Of a DNA stretch of 64,000 bases, positions 23,535 to 35,975 are shown piece after piece (the first letter of the stretch is position 1; every line of letters begins with the position of its first letter). The position numbers and the translations under genes are program-made. The stretch is from positions 93,963,417 to 94,027,416 of the forward strand of contig NC_077222.1 in NCBI RefSeq assembly GCF_024763615.1, written 5' to 3'. The stretch is from Phlebotomus papatasi. Taxonomy: Eukaryota; Arthropoda; Insecta; Diptera; Psychodidae. The notes under the pieces are model-generated. The model worked only from the letters and a program-made list of their open reading frames with translations. It searched no databases and was not told the origin of the DNA.

Positions 23535-24040
23535 ATACGTAACTTTTAGTAATGCAGTATATCCAAAATATCGTTATAATCTGCTTGTTGTGAAAGGGTT
23601 GAATTATAAATCTTTGATGTTATGTTGTCCTTTATTCCTACTCAGGGAAGAGTAAACTTGTGAAACTACGTAATCACAATTCACTCTTCCCTGATTACCC
23701 ACAAACCCTAACCCCGAAATAAAGGCGATTAAGGTCGATGTTAGTGACCATTCCCGAATACAGTTATATTAACAACTAAAAACTAGGTTGTAACGACAAC
23801 ATTTAACGAACTATACAGTTTATTTTGATAACAACTCTTTCTGAACGAGAAAATACTTTTTTACTGACTGTTTTCTTTAACTTGTTAACGATCTAGAGCA
23901 CAAACGGTAAGAGATATCAACTTCCGATCTTCAGTGACCACTCCCCCCATAAGTGAACATTAGCTCCAGATTTTTTATTTTTTTATTTTTTTTTTTTGAA
24001 GCAAAAATATTTATGGGACTGGAAACTATAATAACTATGC

Positions 24041-24337
24041 GGGATCCCGGGATTATACACATTTTCGGGATTGAAGGAAGCCGGGCAAAATGGCACAATT
24101 CACCCATAAAATTTGCATAAGCTCAGGATATTTCTCTCGAATAGGTTACAGAAACGCCGTGATGTATGCAAAACATTTTTGGCACAATTTTTTTGCCCTA
24201 TTTTCAGCGTCTTCATTACCAATGGCTATGAAAAAAATTATTCAAGAATTAGCTCAAAATTATTGGCAAACATGCATAATTGTATATGCATAATCCCGTC
24301 AGGTGCGAAATCCCGAACTGCATTATCCTGGGACACC
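24041..24337. mobile_element. Repeat with GGGATTATGCAC end, copy 2
   Basis: Starts GGATCCCGGGATTATACAC, then AGAAACGCCGTGATGTATGC, ends CAGGTGCGAAATCCCGAAC. Collinear with 2258-2545. The open frames here are repeat-derived. Confidence 0.65.
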
Positions 24338-24449
24338 GTGTATACATGATACTTTTCATGATGCCCAAAGTACAAAAAACTTTTTTGTAAAATTATTATT
24401 AACATTTCAGTTGAAGGTGAGTGAAGCCTAGATTTAGTCATCTCGCTTA

Positions 24450-24655
24450 TACGGGCTTCAGACCTAAGGCTTAGCCAAATGGCTTCACTGTTCTAATTCT
24501 TTATCAATGACGATTTTTTGGAAAAACGTAATTTAGGATTGGATTATTGAAGATAAATGAATTATCAGACTCTCAAAAATCAATGAAATTGTTCGCTGTT
24601 TAGGATTTTGAGGCCTTCGGGAACTGGTCTAAACCTCTGGTCTAAAGACCGTTTT
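24450..24655. mobile_element. MITE, GGGCTTCAGAC family
   Basis: Starts ACGGGCTTCAGACCTAAGGC and ends GGTCTAAAGACCGT, inverted in order relative to 1091-1292 (TTAGGATTGGATTATTGAAG, then GCTGTTTAGGATTTTGAGGC). Confidence 0.75.
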
Positions 24656-24773
24656 ACTCTATTAGGCAGTTTCGAAATTTTGTTTGAGCTCAAGAGGAAA
24701 ATATTGTCATTCATTGGTATTTTTGGGAAAACTTCTTAACCCATTGGCATCTATCACTTTTTGATACTTATTA

Positions 24774-25009
24774 CAGTAGACTCTCTCAATCGGCTCTTTT
24801 TCAATCGGGCGCAAAATTTTGTTGACAATTTCCACGTTTGATTTTAAAGCAAATTTGTTCAAATTCACGGTGATTCGTGAATTTGATTTGATTCGTGATT
24901 CTTTATATTTGAGCGTTTTTTTGTGGAATTTACAATGATTTTGATACCCAAATCTCTTGATAATTTGAATGACATTTTGCCCCATATGCCCGATTGAGAG
25001 AGTCTACTG
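24774..25009. mobile_element. pogo-like MITE, copy 1
   Basis: Inverted ends CAGTAGACTCTCTCAATCGG inside TA at 24772-24773 and 25010-25011. The TA site and CAGTAGAC-type ends suggest a pogo/Tc1-mariner relative. The minus-strand frame across it is not a transposase. Confidence 0.8.
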
Positions 25010-25019
25010 TAGTCACTTA

Positions 25020-26170
25020 TTGTTGAAACGCAAACTGCTTGATTTTGTATTATTGTAATTCTTTGCAATTATTACCCAAATTGACGCTGGAAACAAATTT
25101 TTTAGTTACTCTGGTCCTTCAATGGCTTGGACAATATAGTTTGATAGATGTAGAAATACATTTTCTTAGACTTTTCTCGCTTCGCGGAACTTTATATAAA
25201 GTTTGGGCATAAACTTATGCAATAAAAGCTTAACAGGACGTCAATTTTGATAATATTTTCCTTCGTTTTCTTCTTTAATTTGCATTCTGGAAGGCAATTT
25301 CTTTCCTCAGATAATTGCGCTATATAAATAAATAGTTAATGATTTAATGCAAGAAACTAATCGTCCGTAAAAGTAATAAAGCCACCAAATCTCCGGCTCT
25401 GTTGGATTTTTCAAAGTTTGAGATTAAAATAATTGTTTTGGTTTTTCTGTGAAAAAATAGTAATTCATGAAATCTTTTGTGAAAACAATAATTTCCTAGA
25501 GCAATAGAATAAGTACTCGACTGAAGAAAATGCCAAGATATCCAAGGGATGAATAAGTGGCTCTCAGAATGAACCGAGAACGGAGATTGTCAAAATAGTT
25601 TCGATCTGGAGCTAAAAATCGTCAGATAGGCATGAGATCGGTAGATTGACGCGAGATCAGCCAATCGGCACCATTTTCGAAAGAAATCGATAGATCAGAA
25701 CTCGAGTGAACTGTGAGCGACAGTTATGTACCCCTTTATTAGATCCGTTCAGGGAATTTGCTAGGGCATTCATCAACGTTTCTCCTAACGATCTATTCTT
25801 ACTATACACAAGTAGATCTTGAAAAATTCGAAAATCTATTTGAAAAGCCAGAAAAGAGATTTTCTTACTTTTTGATAATTCACCAAGGTGGCTGAGGCAC
25901 ATCCTGTTCGAATTTAGAAGTGCTCAAGTGTCAAAATGTGTCTGTCTTCACATTTTTGTGAGGAAAAAAACAGAACAATGACGCATATTATTCTCGTCCC
26001 ATTATTTAATAACTCCATAATTATTGAGCAACTCTTTTACGAACTTTTTAGTGCTATATATCAGAAATTTTTCCCATTTTGTTCGAAAATTTAGTATGAA
26101 AATTCGAAACTGAGTTTGAATTCTTCGAACATCAACGACTTTTTGTGCAAATAGAGTTCCATTTACCTTT
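25020..26170. other. No gene seen; inverted partner of 28115-28235
   Basis: AT-rich. The text at 26079-26200 (CTTCGAACATCAACGACTTT) recurs inverted at 28115-28235. Otherwise no recognised content. Confidence 0.45.
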
Positions 26171-26174
26171 TATC

Positions 26175-26385
26175 CAAGACACTATTGGAGAATCAAAATC
26201 TACTTCTGTTTGGGCTCATTACAGGCAATTCGAACAATTTTCCATGCATGCCAACTGTGATTCGGTTAGTTTTCGAACGAAACGCGAGAGAGAAGCATGA
26301 TAAAACACTTGCTATCTTTTTTTGCCATTCTCGTAGTTCAGAAAGTATTAATTTTAATATTAATCTTATATGTGACATGGTCATC
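26175..26385 (-). repeat. Partial arm of the 635-bp foldback family
   Basis: Inverted relative to 1337-1695: CCATGCATGCCAACTGTG, AAACGCGAGAGAGAAGCATG, and ATTAATCTTATATGTGACAT at the end. Open frames on both strands here are repeat-derived. Confidence 0.75.
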
Positions 26386-26843
26386 AAAATATTAAAAAAA
26401 AATTCTTGGTAAAAGATTTAAATTTTCTTGGTACCTCACCCGTGGTTTTATACTGATGTCTGATCAATTTTTGTTTATTTAAATGGCATAATTGAAAATT
26501 CTACTGGGAAAAAGAGGATATTTAGGGAACTATTTCAAAAATATCAATAAACAAAATATTAATCTACTCTACTCAAAGAATATTAATGTCAAATTTTAAT
26601 TGAAAATAGAATGGCATAAAAGCAATTTGTTGGTATTATTAATTTCCGTTTTGCATAAAAAAATTAGCTTTCCGCATTATGAGTTATTAAATGTTATGAA
26701 AAAATTTATGAGTTACAGCTTATGAGTTTTTTTTTATTCTACAAACTGAGCACAAATACGCTTTGAAATTGAAATCTCATTTTGTATAACTTTTCTCATT
26801 GAACTTTTAAAAAATGGAGTATTAGTTTGTAACTTTATTAGCT

Positions 26844-27275
26844 TAGGGTAAGTGTGCCAAATTCCGGCCAGCTTGCAATTTCGGCCACTTTTTTTGTTCC
26901 TCGAATTTCCATGAATTCTTAATTTTTCCATACTCTAGAGATTATACAATGTAAAAGAATAACAAAAAACGTAGCTTCGACAAACGAGATGACGTGAAAA
27001 AGGCATTGGAAGAATTTCTGAAGGGCAAGGAACTATGAGAATGATGGTGGCCGAAATAGGGCACCAAAGCTATGTCTACATTTTTGTTCATTTTAATAAG
27101 TATTAAGAATTATTTTAGAGTAAATAAAAACGATAAACTGTCTAAAAGATTCTAAGCAACACTCCTTAAGTAGAAGGAATAAAAAAAAATCAATTTGTTT
27201 TAAAAATATTAAATTTCAAACTTGAGACTTTGATGCTTGCATGCAACTATGCCGAAATTTGGCACACTTACCCTA
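26844..27275. mobile_element. 432-bp TIR element, AGGGTAAGTGTGCCAAAT ends
   Basis: TAGGGTAAGTGTGCCAAATT at the left; AATTTGGCACACTTACCCTA at the right. Related to 9286-9545 and to a left end at 28345. No coding content. Confidence 0.8.
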
Positions 27276-27621
27276 TAATTTTAATAAAACAAGCTGAAAT
27301 ATCTATAAAATAGATCATTTTTCAGTTAAAAACGCGAATTAATGAATAATAATGCTATGAAAGTATTTACTGGCGTAAGTTTAACACATAGAGCAAAAAC
27401 TTTATAAAAAACGATTATGTTAAATTAATAAAACCGTATGTACAATAAAAAAAATGTATGCAACTCTTTGAAGTTTTTCTTGAATATTTTCCAAATTTAT
27501 AGAAATAATTGAATGAGAATTTTATCCAAAATGATCACACAACTCAGGAATAGAACTGAAAACACTTTTTATGTTCCTAATAAAAACTACTTAACTAAGA
27601 ACTTTTACAAAGGCATTAATT

Positions 27622-27845
27622 AAGTAGGGGAGACCAGGGCAGAATAACCCAAAAAGTGAAATTTTTCATTGCGTATAAATTGTACAAAAATGTTTGTATA
27701 AGGCTGAAAAATATTTCAATGAATAGAAATGGATGTGTTTACTTCGAATAAGTAGTGTTTTCCTTAATATTTCTTCTAAAGCAGGCTATAATATCCCACT
27801 TTCGAATACCATGCGCGGCTAATTCTACCCCGGTCTCCCCTACTT
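27622..27845. mobile_element. TIR element, AAGTAGGGGAGACC ends
   Basis: AAGTAGGGGAGACCAGGGCA at the left and ACCCCGGTCTCCCCTACTT at the right, 224 bp. Confidence 0.8.
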
Positions 27846-28389
27846 AGTGTTAAACTGAATAATGCCACAAAGTGCTGACGTTTGTGTCATTTTCATATAT
27901 TCTTTAAGAGTTACGAACTTATTAAATACTTAGTGAAATACTCAATATTTTAGCCGGGTTGTACAACTTTATTCCACCCTCTTTTTCTCGGGAGTGTTGA
28001 ATTTGTACATACACCGTATAATTTTGGCTTCAAATTGCTACTATTTCAATGTTTTGTTTTCATTTTCCTTTTAATTTAATTAATTCAATTTATCATTCTT
28101 TCCATTCACAGCTGGAGTTTGCTTCTCCAATAGTGTCTTGGACAGAAGATAATGGAACTCTATTTGCACAAAGTATTGTCGATGTTCGAAGAATTCAAAC
28201 TCAATTTCGAATTTTCGAATTAAATTTTCGCACATAACACGTTACGAAGCTGTTTAAAAGTATTACTCAGCAATTAAAAGGGATATTATAATGAAATGAA
28301 CCGTATTGTTCTGATTTTTACAACAACAAAGCAAAAACAGATAGGGTAAGTGTAACAAATTCCGGCCTTGCAAGCTGGCCAAGAATAAA

Positions 28390-28645
28390 TGTCCTCTCCA
28401 CCAAGTTTCGAATTGGAGAAAAGATCACGTACAGGTAGGAAAATTTACTGTTGCACTTCACTTGGACTTTGGCACAATTTTTTACAGAGATTTTCACGAT
28501 CATTCTGTGTTAGCCTATATTGGATGGTGAATATCTCTGTGAAAAATTGTGAAAAAGTCCAAGTGAAGTGCAGCAGTAAATTTTCCCACCTGTACGTGAC
28601 TTTCCCTCCAATTCTAAACCTGATAAAAAGGACATTTATTCTCGA
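28390..28645. repeat. Foldback, about 110-nt arms
   Basis: The left arm from AATAAATGTCCTCTCC is repeated inverted on the right, ending GGACATTTATT at about 28640, with a short loop near 28505. Directly after it comes TCTCGAAACGTCGTG, text shared with the locus at 19005. It lies beside the left end of a TIR element (AGGGTAAGTGT at 28345). Confidence 0.75.
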
Positions 28646-28728
28646 AACGTCGTGAAGAATTAAAGAGTAAAAATCAAATGAGGTCTCTTTTTCCGACCAC
28701 TATCATCTACAAGTGATAAGAAATTATA

Positions 28729-29630
28729 CTCCCTCCGTTCCGAAATAAGTCGTACGTTTGGGAAAAATTCTTGTTCCGAAATAAGTCATACGTTTGGGAA
28801 AAATTGGGATTAAGGGAAAGTTTGTTGATAAATGTTTTGTGTATCAACAATTATATCTTGTAAAGAACTATTGTTAATGTTCAGCACTAAAATTGGGGTA
28901 CAGTCCTTATGGTAAGTTGAGGAACGAATGTCTTAAAAATGTCTTATTTTTGGCGTTTTATTTTTAATCTAAAATAGGTGCAAAATGGTGAGAGATACAG
29001 ACTTGGGACCTTCGGGGGACCCCTCCATAAGTTGACCATGGGACCATTAATATGTCCTTTATTTTGCCCCCACCCCTCCCCTTCCCCTCCAAAATCGTGT
29101 TTTTTGGTATTGCTCGAAAACACGTCGTGCGATTTTTTTTTTAAGTTCTGGATATGTCTTTTAGAGAAACATATAAATGGTCCCAGGCTCAACTTATGAG
29201 GGGTTCGCTGAAGGTCCCAAGACCCTATCTCTCACCATTTTGCATCCAGATATTCGAACATATAAAAAAAAGAATGTTCTTTTTATTGCTCATTCTGCAA
29301 AATTTGGGATATAAAAAATGTCATATCGGTAATAACTGTTGAGTTCTACTTATGCATACTAAAAATTTAGAATAAATTCTAACCTGTAATGTTAATCACA
29401 GTCCATCTTGTAGTAATTAACAATCTACCGGAGCTCTTTGAAAAAAACGTGAAAAATGGACAACTTCAACATATCGATTCCTCAACTTACCATCGTGTTA
29501 GGATCCCCATATTATCCCTAAAGGATAGTTCATACACAAGATATTTGCAAATAACAAAAACATTCTCTGAAACCATTCCTTAATCCCTAATTTTTCGCCA
29601 AACGTACGACTTATTTCGGAACGGAGGGAG
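28729..29630. mobile_element. 902-bp element with Stowaway-like TIRs and TA target duplication
   Basis: Perfect 33-bp terminal inverted repeats (28729-28761 and 29598-29630) start CTCCCTCCGTTCCGAAATAA and are flanked by TA on each side. Just inside the left end a second, diverged copy of the same TIR text lies in tandem. The centre holds an inner foldback (28978-29247). No transposase is seen, so it is non-autonomous. The CTCCCTCCGT start is the hallmark of plant Stowaway/mariner-like elements. Confidence 0.85.
28978..29247. repeat. Inner foldback carrying a dispersed repeat
   Basis: About 65-70 nt beginning GCAAAATGGTGAGAGATA are repeated in inverted form at the right end of this block. The sequence between is related to the dispersed repeat at 55610-55980 and 56030-56300 (GAGAGATA near the start, CTCGAAAA in the middle, GGATATG later). 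Confidence 0.65.
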
Positions 29631-30203
29631 TATAATTTAACAACATGTAGTGCATCATACACTGTAATTTGCACAAATACGATTCTGTAGACGTGGCATT
29701 GCCATTTTAGCTCACGTGACATTGTCAGAAGTCACATTTTTTAGATTTCTGGCAATTAAAATGACAATGAATGTTGTTGAAAAAATCAACCAAGATGTAC
29801 TGTATTTTCATAAAATCATAAAGTAAAGGGATTTCATTAAAAAAAAAAAAACAATGAATTGCATTTTCGAACTAAAATGATATCACAAAAAAGCTCGTTT
29901 GGCATTTCAGGTTTCGAACTCCCGCGTGACAATGTCACGAAAATTACAGAATACTGGAAAAATTGATTTTGGCGTTTATTCTGTTTGAAACGATTCTTGC
30001 TCATCCCTGCTCCAGACACTTGGAAACTGGAGTAGGAAATATTTCGGTCACCATGCAGACGAAACGAGAAGTAAAAATGACATTTCTTTGACTTTCGAAA
30101 CCGTTCAAAACTATTCGAAACCGTTTTATAAGTCCATTCAAGGAAAATCGGGGATACATTGCGTTGTATCATTAGAAAGGTCTCAGCCTTAGTTACAAAA
30201 TAC

Positions 30204-30526
30204 TACACACAGAAAAATGGAAAATTCTTAAACAGAAACACCCAGGAATTTAATTTCAAATCCCATCCAATGAATGCCAATACCCTAATTCTAAATCCTT
30301 GATAATTTAGTTTTAATCGCAATTTGCAAATCTCAATACATTTTTCATTTTTCAGCCAATGCTGAACTTAAGTTCCCGATCTCTTAATGTGAAAGAGGTA
30401 GGGATTCTAGCCTATTTCATTCGCTCAGAGCTTCTAAACTTAAACGCCTCGGGGATTCACGTCCAATTTAAGTTCCCAGCATCTTATATATTCTTAAATT
30501 TAGAGTCAAAATTTTTCTGTGTGTAA
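30204..30526. mobile_element. TIR element, ACACACAGAAAAAT ends
   Basis: TACACACAGAAAAATGGAAA at the left; AAATTTTTCTGTGTGTAA at the right. The inside repeats GGAATT/AATTCC and AACTTAAGTTCCC pieces. Confidence 0.7.
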
Positions 30527-30529
30527 AAT

Positions 30530-32440
30530 TCTATTAAAATTGAAATCAAGGATTTCGAGTTATTCGACTTCGAAATTTCGAAAATCAATTTTTCGATGAA
30601 AACCTTTAATTAATGTAGTAAAGAATCAGAATTATTTTTAGTTTTCAGTTAAAATAAGGTTCTAAATGAGCTTTTCGCTAACTTTAACGAATCTCCAACG
30701 AAGTGTTTCTCTTTGCCTTAGAGAGCTTTTCGAAAAATCGGTCTCATCATCTTTGACAACCATCGATAGCAACCCAGAATCGAATGTGGCTGGAGTACTG
30801 AGAACATTAGCAAGTCACAAGATCATTTGTCGCAATATTACCACAATTAATGGACAAAAAGTCGTCAATTGATTTAGATCTCTGTGATTTGCAATCGTCA
30901 AAGGCTAAATTCATCTCAAATCTCTGTCTCCCTTTTTTTTCGTTTACGTTCAGTGATAAATAGAATGTGATGAAAGTGTGAGAAGAGGTGGAAAGAATGG
31001 CTTAATAGAGATACAATTCAACAAATCTGGAAAAAAATGTGTGTGGTTTTAGTGTTGTGTTTCTTTTATATAACAATGATACTCACTAATTTTCTCCTTT
31101 TTTTTCTTCCCCCTCATTATATAAATCTAATCTTATTAATCGTGCTTTTCTCTCACTTCTATCTCAAATGATTTTACTAATTTTCCCTCGTTTTTTTTAT
31201 TCTCTAAATTAATTTTCGTGTGTGTTCCTCATGTATTTTTTTTTGTTTTGTAGAAAATTCTCCTCAGAGACCCACGTTTTTTTCTTTAATATAGTTAATT
31301 AAATGTTATTCTTGACGGTGATTTTTCGACGTACGCGCGAAAATCTCTTTTTTTCCGAGATTATTCTGATTTCTCTTTCACTTTTACTCTTTGGTTTTTT
31401 TTCTTTTTACCTAAATAACATTCAATACATTGTCTTTTTTTTGTAATAATATTAAATTAATATCACATACATAGGCTGATATATTTATGTTGTCTTGTTA
31501 ATACAACTTTGTCTTTGAATTCTTTTAGATCAAAGACAAAAAAATTTATAAACATTTACCACATTTCGTTCACTGAAAAATATTTATATCGCATTTTTTC
31601 TCATTTCAGTCCATTTTTTTTTGCAATTATTTCCTCATTTTTTTTATTCTCATAATCTCTTTGAGAGATAAAAAAAAGTAACTACGAGCATTTTAAACTA
31701 TTTCACACAAAAGTCTTTCAGGGGAGATAGAATTAAAAAATAAAAATGAGAAACATTAATTGAAACTTTCTTCATTTAAAATGAACGATGGATTTTTTTT
31801 TGTCAAAAGGGAGAGAAAAATTTAATTGTGACAATTGATGAGAATTTTACATCCAAATGGCAAAAGTTTCTGGTGCACAGAAAAACTCTATACCAGAGCA
31901 AAAATAAGCATTTTGAGAAGTGTTGAATGATGCATTGTGTGTTGAATTTTTCGTCAAGTGGCTTTTGGGGTAGAAAGTTTTATGCTCATAGTCACAAAGT
32001 TTCCACTCCAAAAAATGGGGTAGGAAAAATTTATATGCAACACTCTCCATCACAATCGTACACACACACACACACACACAAAATTGTTACTCAGATGGAG
32101 CTTGGATGAAGAATCTCTGAAACATGATACTTCTGTGTACCTTACTTATTCATATGCTCAGCAATTAAGTGGTCAGCACAATTGCATTATTCTCTTCAGT
32201 CTTTTTATTATTTTTTTTTTAATTTTATGTTTTGTTCGTCAAACAATGGTACGATGAATTATTCTTAATAATTCTTAATGCATTTAGAGGCTTTTGTCTC
32301 GTTGGAAATTTGCAAATGTTTTGTGCAAGTTTCACTTTAGAATGGGGCTAACTTAATTATTATCAGAAAAAAAAAAGTTTGAAAAATCCATTATTAAAAA
32401 CTTTATCTTCACTTTTTTGATAAATTACAGAGAGTAACAT
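30530..32440. other. No gene seen; possible transcribed leader at 31.1-31.4 kb
   Basis: Unique-looking, T-rich on the plus strand. On the minus strand sequence with GCGCGTACGTCGAAAAATC leads to a GTGAGT at 31086-31081 and might be an untranslated exon, but the donor context is weak. The 68-codon frame at 30666-30872 is not supported. Confidence 0.3.
32060..32081. repeat. CA microsatellite
   Basis: About eleven uninterrupted CA units. Confidence 0.95.
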
Positions 32441-32989
32441 ACGAGGCAGTGTGGTTTTATTTATATTTCAAAAGAAAGCCCATTGTTAATTTCCCTTAAC
32501 AAAGTTACAAATTAAACTAGAGACAGTTATATTAACTAATATGTCATATTTGACAAATTAGTTTGTAAATTTTCTAATTTAAAAATAAAAGTTTGTTCAG
32601 GTGCAAAGTACATACCGATGAGTAGACTAGTTTGTCAGATAATTTATTAACCGATTAATACGATAGTGCTATAGCACTAGCAAACTGATGAGTCAACTAC
32701 CATGAAAAAAGGTTTGTTGACAAATGAATTTTGTTAAAATGCTGTCAATAGGATGCTATTTCCCAATTTGACAAACATTGTTTCTCACATTTTATATGAA
32801 AAAACTTCCTTTTGACAACCACTGCTTGACACAACTTAAGTCAACCACCGTTTGACAAAACTTCCGTATTCTGTATCGAAGAACATACTTTGAGAAACTT
32901 TTTTGTTAATTTGACAAAACTATTTTTTAAAGCAGATCATTTAGGTTACTAACTTGTCAATGTAGCGGGCTCTAAGCGGGCTAGATGCC

Positions 32990-33300
32990 TGGTAGGCCCC
33001 AGTACACTCAGGTGACTGATAGAAGATTGGGTAACTAACACCAGTGGGAAGTCACGAACTTGAGGCTCACGAACAAGGGATCTGATCCTTATAGATAGGG
33101 TTGGGCGAGGGGCTAACAACCCCTCCCCTTAAAACCGAGATTGTTAGGAAAACTCGCAAAGAGCCTCCGATAGAACGGACTCTTCGACAGCGACCTATGC
33201 TACGATTCTGTAACGAGCTAACGGAAACTCGCCAGGACTGGAGTAGGTTAGTGCGGAAGGCCCGATCCCTTAATGGTTAAGTAAATAAGGAAGCTAATGA
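32990..33300 (+). pseudogene. 3' end of a second, truncated non-LTR retrotransposon
   Basis: At about 33223-33276 the plus strand reads TRQDWSRLVRKARSLNG followed by a stop, matching the usual C-terminal end of insect non-LTR elements (RxEWRRLVxKARxxxG), then an A-rich tail. Upstream sequence to about 32990 is less AT-rich than its flanks and is probably the same element. It sits directly before a SINE copy. Confidence 0.55.
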
Positions 33301-33330
33301 AGGGATAATTCAATTTACTCACTTTTTTAC

Positions 33331-33640
33331 CGGGGATCTCAGGGGCGCAATAGGCAAGACCATTAGCTCTTAGGCGAATGGATCCCCGGCTTGACTCACA
33401 GTGTTGTGAGTTCGAGTACCGCCTGGTGCAAACAATTGAATGTCTAGAAAATGACATATTCACTGTGCGTGGTATAATGCAGTTCCTCTATCCAACGACC
33501 CCAGGACCACGGAAGAAGCATCCGCACTGTGGAGAAGGCGCTCCTGGGCGATCTACGACCAGCAGGTTCTTCTAACACGAGCACGTTGTAAAGATTACAT
33601 TGTAATACAAATAACGTGTCTCGATACGATTAATAATAAT
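33331..33640 (+). mobile_element. tRNA-derived SINE, family A, copy 2
   Basis: Collinear with the copy at 21825-22119: GGCGCAATAGGCAAGACC near the start, GTGAGTTCGAGTACCGCC as the B-box region, a shared middle containing GAAGAAGCATCC-like text, and the same GTGTCTCG-ATACGATTAATAAT tail. No clear target duplication was seen. It lies just after a LINE 3' end. Confidence 0.85.
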
Positions 33641-33747
33641 GACTTGTTTACTAAAATAATGTTACAATCTAGCCCCCGGCGAAGTGTTTTTTTTATATAT
33701 GGAGCTGTTTGAAGCCAACTCACAAATTGATCAGAAACTCGGCTTAT

Positions 33748-33880
33748 GCCCTAGGCACACTTACGACTTAAACCGAGAGACGACTTAGTGGAAAATTATG
33801 GAAATGTAGTTTACCTATTATTTCTAATATAATTACGGTATGCCATCTCTCGGCTAATCCTCAGGTCTGTCAAGGCCCTT
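33748..33880. mobile_element. MITE, AGCCGAGAGATGGC family
   Basis: TTAAACCGAGAGACGACTTA on the left; GCCATCTCTCGGCTAATCCT, then CAGGTCTGTCAAGGCC on the right. Related to 51990-52132 and to a partial copy at about 15650-15740. Confidence 0.65.
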
Positions 33881-34289
33881 ACACTTCTCAGAACAAGACC
33901 GCATTTAAACAGATATATAGTATATTTATCTCTCTTTACAAGGCTCACCTCAATTTTGACATATATCGTGTAACGGTCACGAGTGCAGAAAAATTACCAT
34001 ACGCATTTGTATGTGAAAGTAAGAAATTGGCTTCAACTTTGAAGGCCACTCTTCGGGAACTAGGTTACAATACATTCTATTTGCCACAAGAGAACGATTT
34101 TTCGCTGTAAAGCTATCATTCTAGTCAGCAACACATATTATGCAATGGCAACTAAGGTCGCCTATCTAGATCCTGCGACAGAACTCGAAGTTTTACTCAC
34201 AGATTGAGAGAATTCCCTTTTTTGAAATTCTAGAGACCACCCCGATTTGCTCAAAGGTATTCTTGTGGGGAAACCTCTGTTCCACAAAC

Positions 34290-35575
34290 TTCTAAGGTGG
34301 TACATCTAGCCTCCGGAGAGAAAAGAAGTCCGGCCTCTAAAATGATCATTTTCGGCCCTCGAAAGGGAAAGAAGAAATTGGTTCTTGATAGTTTGAGCCC
34401 TTATGCTAAAACAACTATTATAGATCAGCTTCTCAATATACGGCAACATCCCTGTCTATCAACTTTTCATCGATTTCAAAAGGGTCTACGGCACAATCAA
34501 CAGAGGCCCTTTATCGGCAGCCATGAGAGATTTTGGCATTACATCTAAGTTAATCAGTTTCGTGAAAATTACCATTTGTAGCTCTATGTCCGAGATCAAA
34601 GCAGCGGGGGAGAGGTCCGGAATTTTCAGGATGGACACAGACCTGAGAGAGGGGAAACTCTGTCTCCCACATTATTCAACCTTACACTGAAATGTGCCGT
34701 TAGAATTGCCGGGTACACTGGGCTATTCGATAATCGGCTAATTAGGAGAGAAAATGACAGATAAAAACCAATGCGAGAAGGGAAGGGGATTTTTTTTGAC
34801 ATTATCTCGTGTTTGACAGCCGTCATCTGAATATCGGAGAGCCGAAGGAGAGCTCTATATATAGAATGGTAGATCGTACTATAAATCTTTTGTCAAACTG
34901 GCCATGGCGACGGAAGAGATGTGATTAAAGATTAACGAAGGAAAAACGCAGTATATGATTACCGACAGCGTAGCACCTAGGTACCGGCAGAACATTATAC
35001 CATGGACGACTGGTACTTTAAGGTGGTCAAACATTTCAAACACCTCGGCAAGGTTTTTACTGCGGTGCGGGTAATGAAGTAGTCAGTGTGAACGAGAGAA
35101 TGGTGGCGGGAAGCAGGTGTTTTTACGCGCTCTCATCAGTGTTTCGCCAGAGGAACGTCTCTATAAAATCAAAATATACAGGACCCTTGTGAAGCCCATT
35201 GTCACATACGGTCTTGAAATAGCACCAGTAACAGCGATGACCCGAACAGACGATAGGGTACTATTCGTTTTCGGAAAACCGATTCTAAGTAGGATTTTTG
35301 GGCCCGTGGAAGATACTGTACAACTCAACATTGTGGTCTCTATTCCAGCGAGAGCAATAAGTTGACTCGCAATATGGAACCGTAAGAGAAAAGGTTGAGA
35401 GGCCATCCCAGAAGAAATTAGAAAGACGTCTTGGATGATGTCTTTAAAGAACTAGGTGTAGTTGTAAAAAGGTCTAGGTGCGGCGATGACTGCGGATCGC
35501 CAACAATGAAGAGGTGTGGTGGCGGAGGCCTCGTCCCTCAAAAGGACGTAGTTCCACCTAAGTAAGTAAGTAAGA
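34290..35575 (+). pseudogene. Degenerate non-LTR retrotransposon, reverse transcriptase to 3' end
   Basis: Broken frames on the plus strand keep recognisable pieces of a non-LTR reverse transcriptase. Around 34463-34640 the text LFIDFKRVYGTINR, then RDFGITSKLISFVK and FRMDTDLREG match the FxDFxKAYDSxxR, FGIPxKLIxLVK and GLRQGD blocks. Near 34920 is KINEGKTQYMIT. Near 35160-35300 is LYKIKIYRTLVKPIVTYGLE, then FGKPILSRIFGP. A tail near 35510 resembles the WRR end. The copy ends in TAAG repeats (35560-35575), a typical microsatellite-like 3' tail. Frameshifts and stops, and loss of the FADD block, make it inactive. RTE or a related clade is my guess. Confidence 0.8.
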
Positions 35576-35975
35576 AGGGAAGAAGAACACCCTAGGACAA
35601 AGGGATGCTCTCAAATCATGAAGGAGATGCAGAGCAGCAATGTTCTTGCGAGATATGGAAGAGTTAGAATTTAGAACGATGGTGCTACTCAGGATCCCAT
35701 AGGTTTCCTTTCTATCTACCGATCTGTTGAAGTGACCCATCTGGCCCACGTGTATAATGAAGAATTCTTCCCCTTCTCGGAAGATTTATAAAGAAATGTC
35801 TATAAGAGGAACTGTTGTGTTTCTTTAGACCTAAGAATTCATATAATCAATTGAAGGTGGTTGCGAAGAGTTGTAAGGTTCTACCCTCCTCCCAATCATA
35901 ACGATAAGTGGTAGTAAATTATTCACGACAACTTCCTCCTCTTCACAACCTTCAAAAAACGACTTAGATTCTCCT

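Noticed and set aside
24412..24424. Six-nt microexon-like TTTCAG-TTGAAG-GTGAGT on the plus strand
   Set aside because: Chance is likely; no neighbouring exons.
30666..30872. 68-codon plus-strand ORF
   Set aside because: No recognised domain, no splice or regulatory context, and unremarkable length for this composition.
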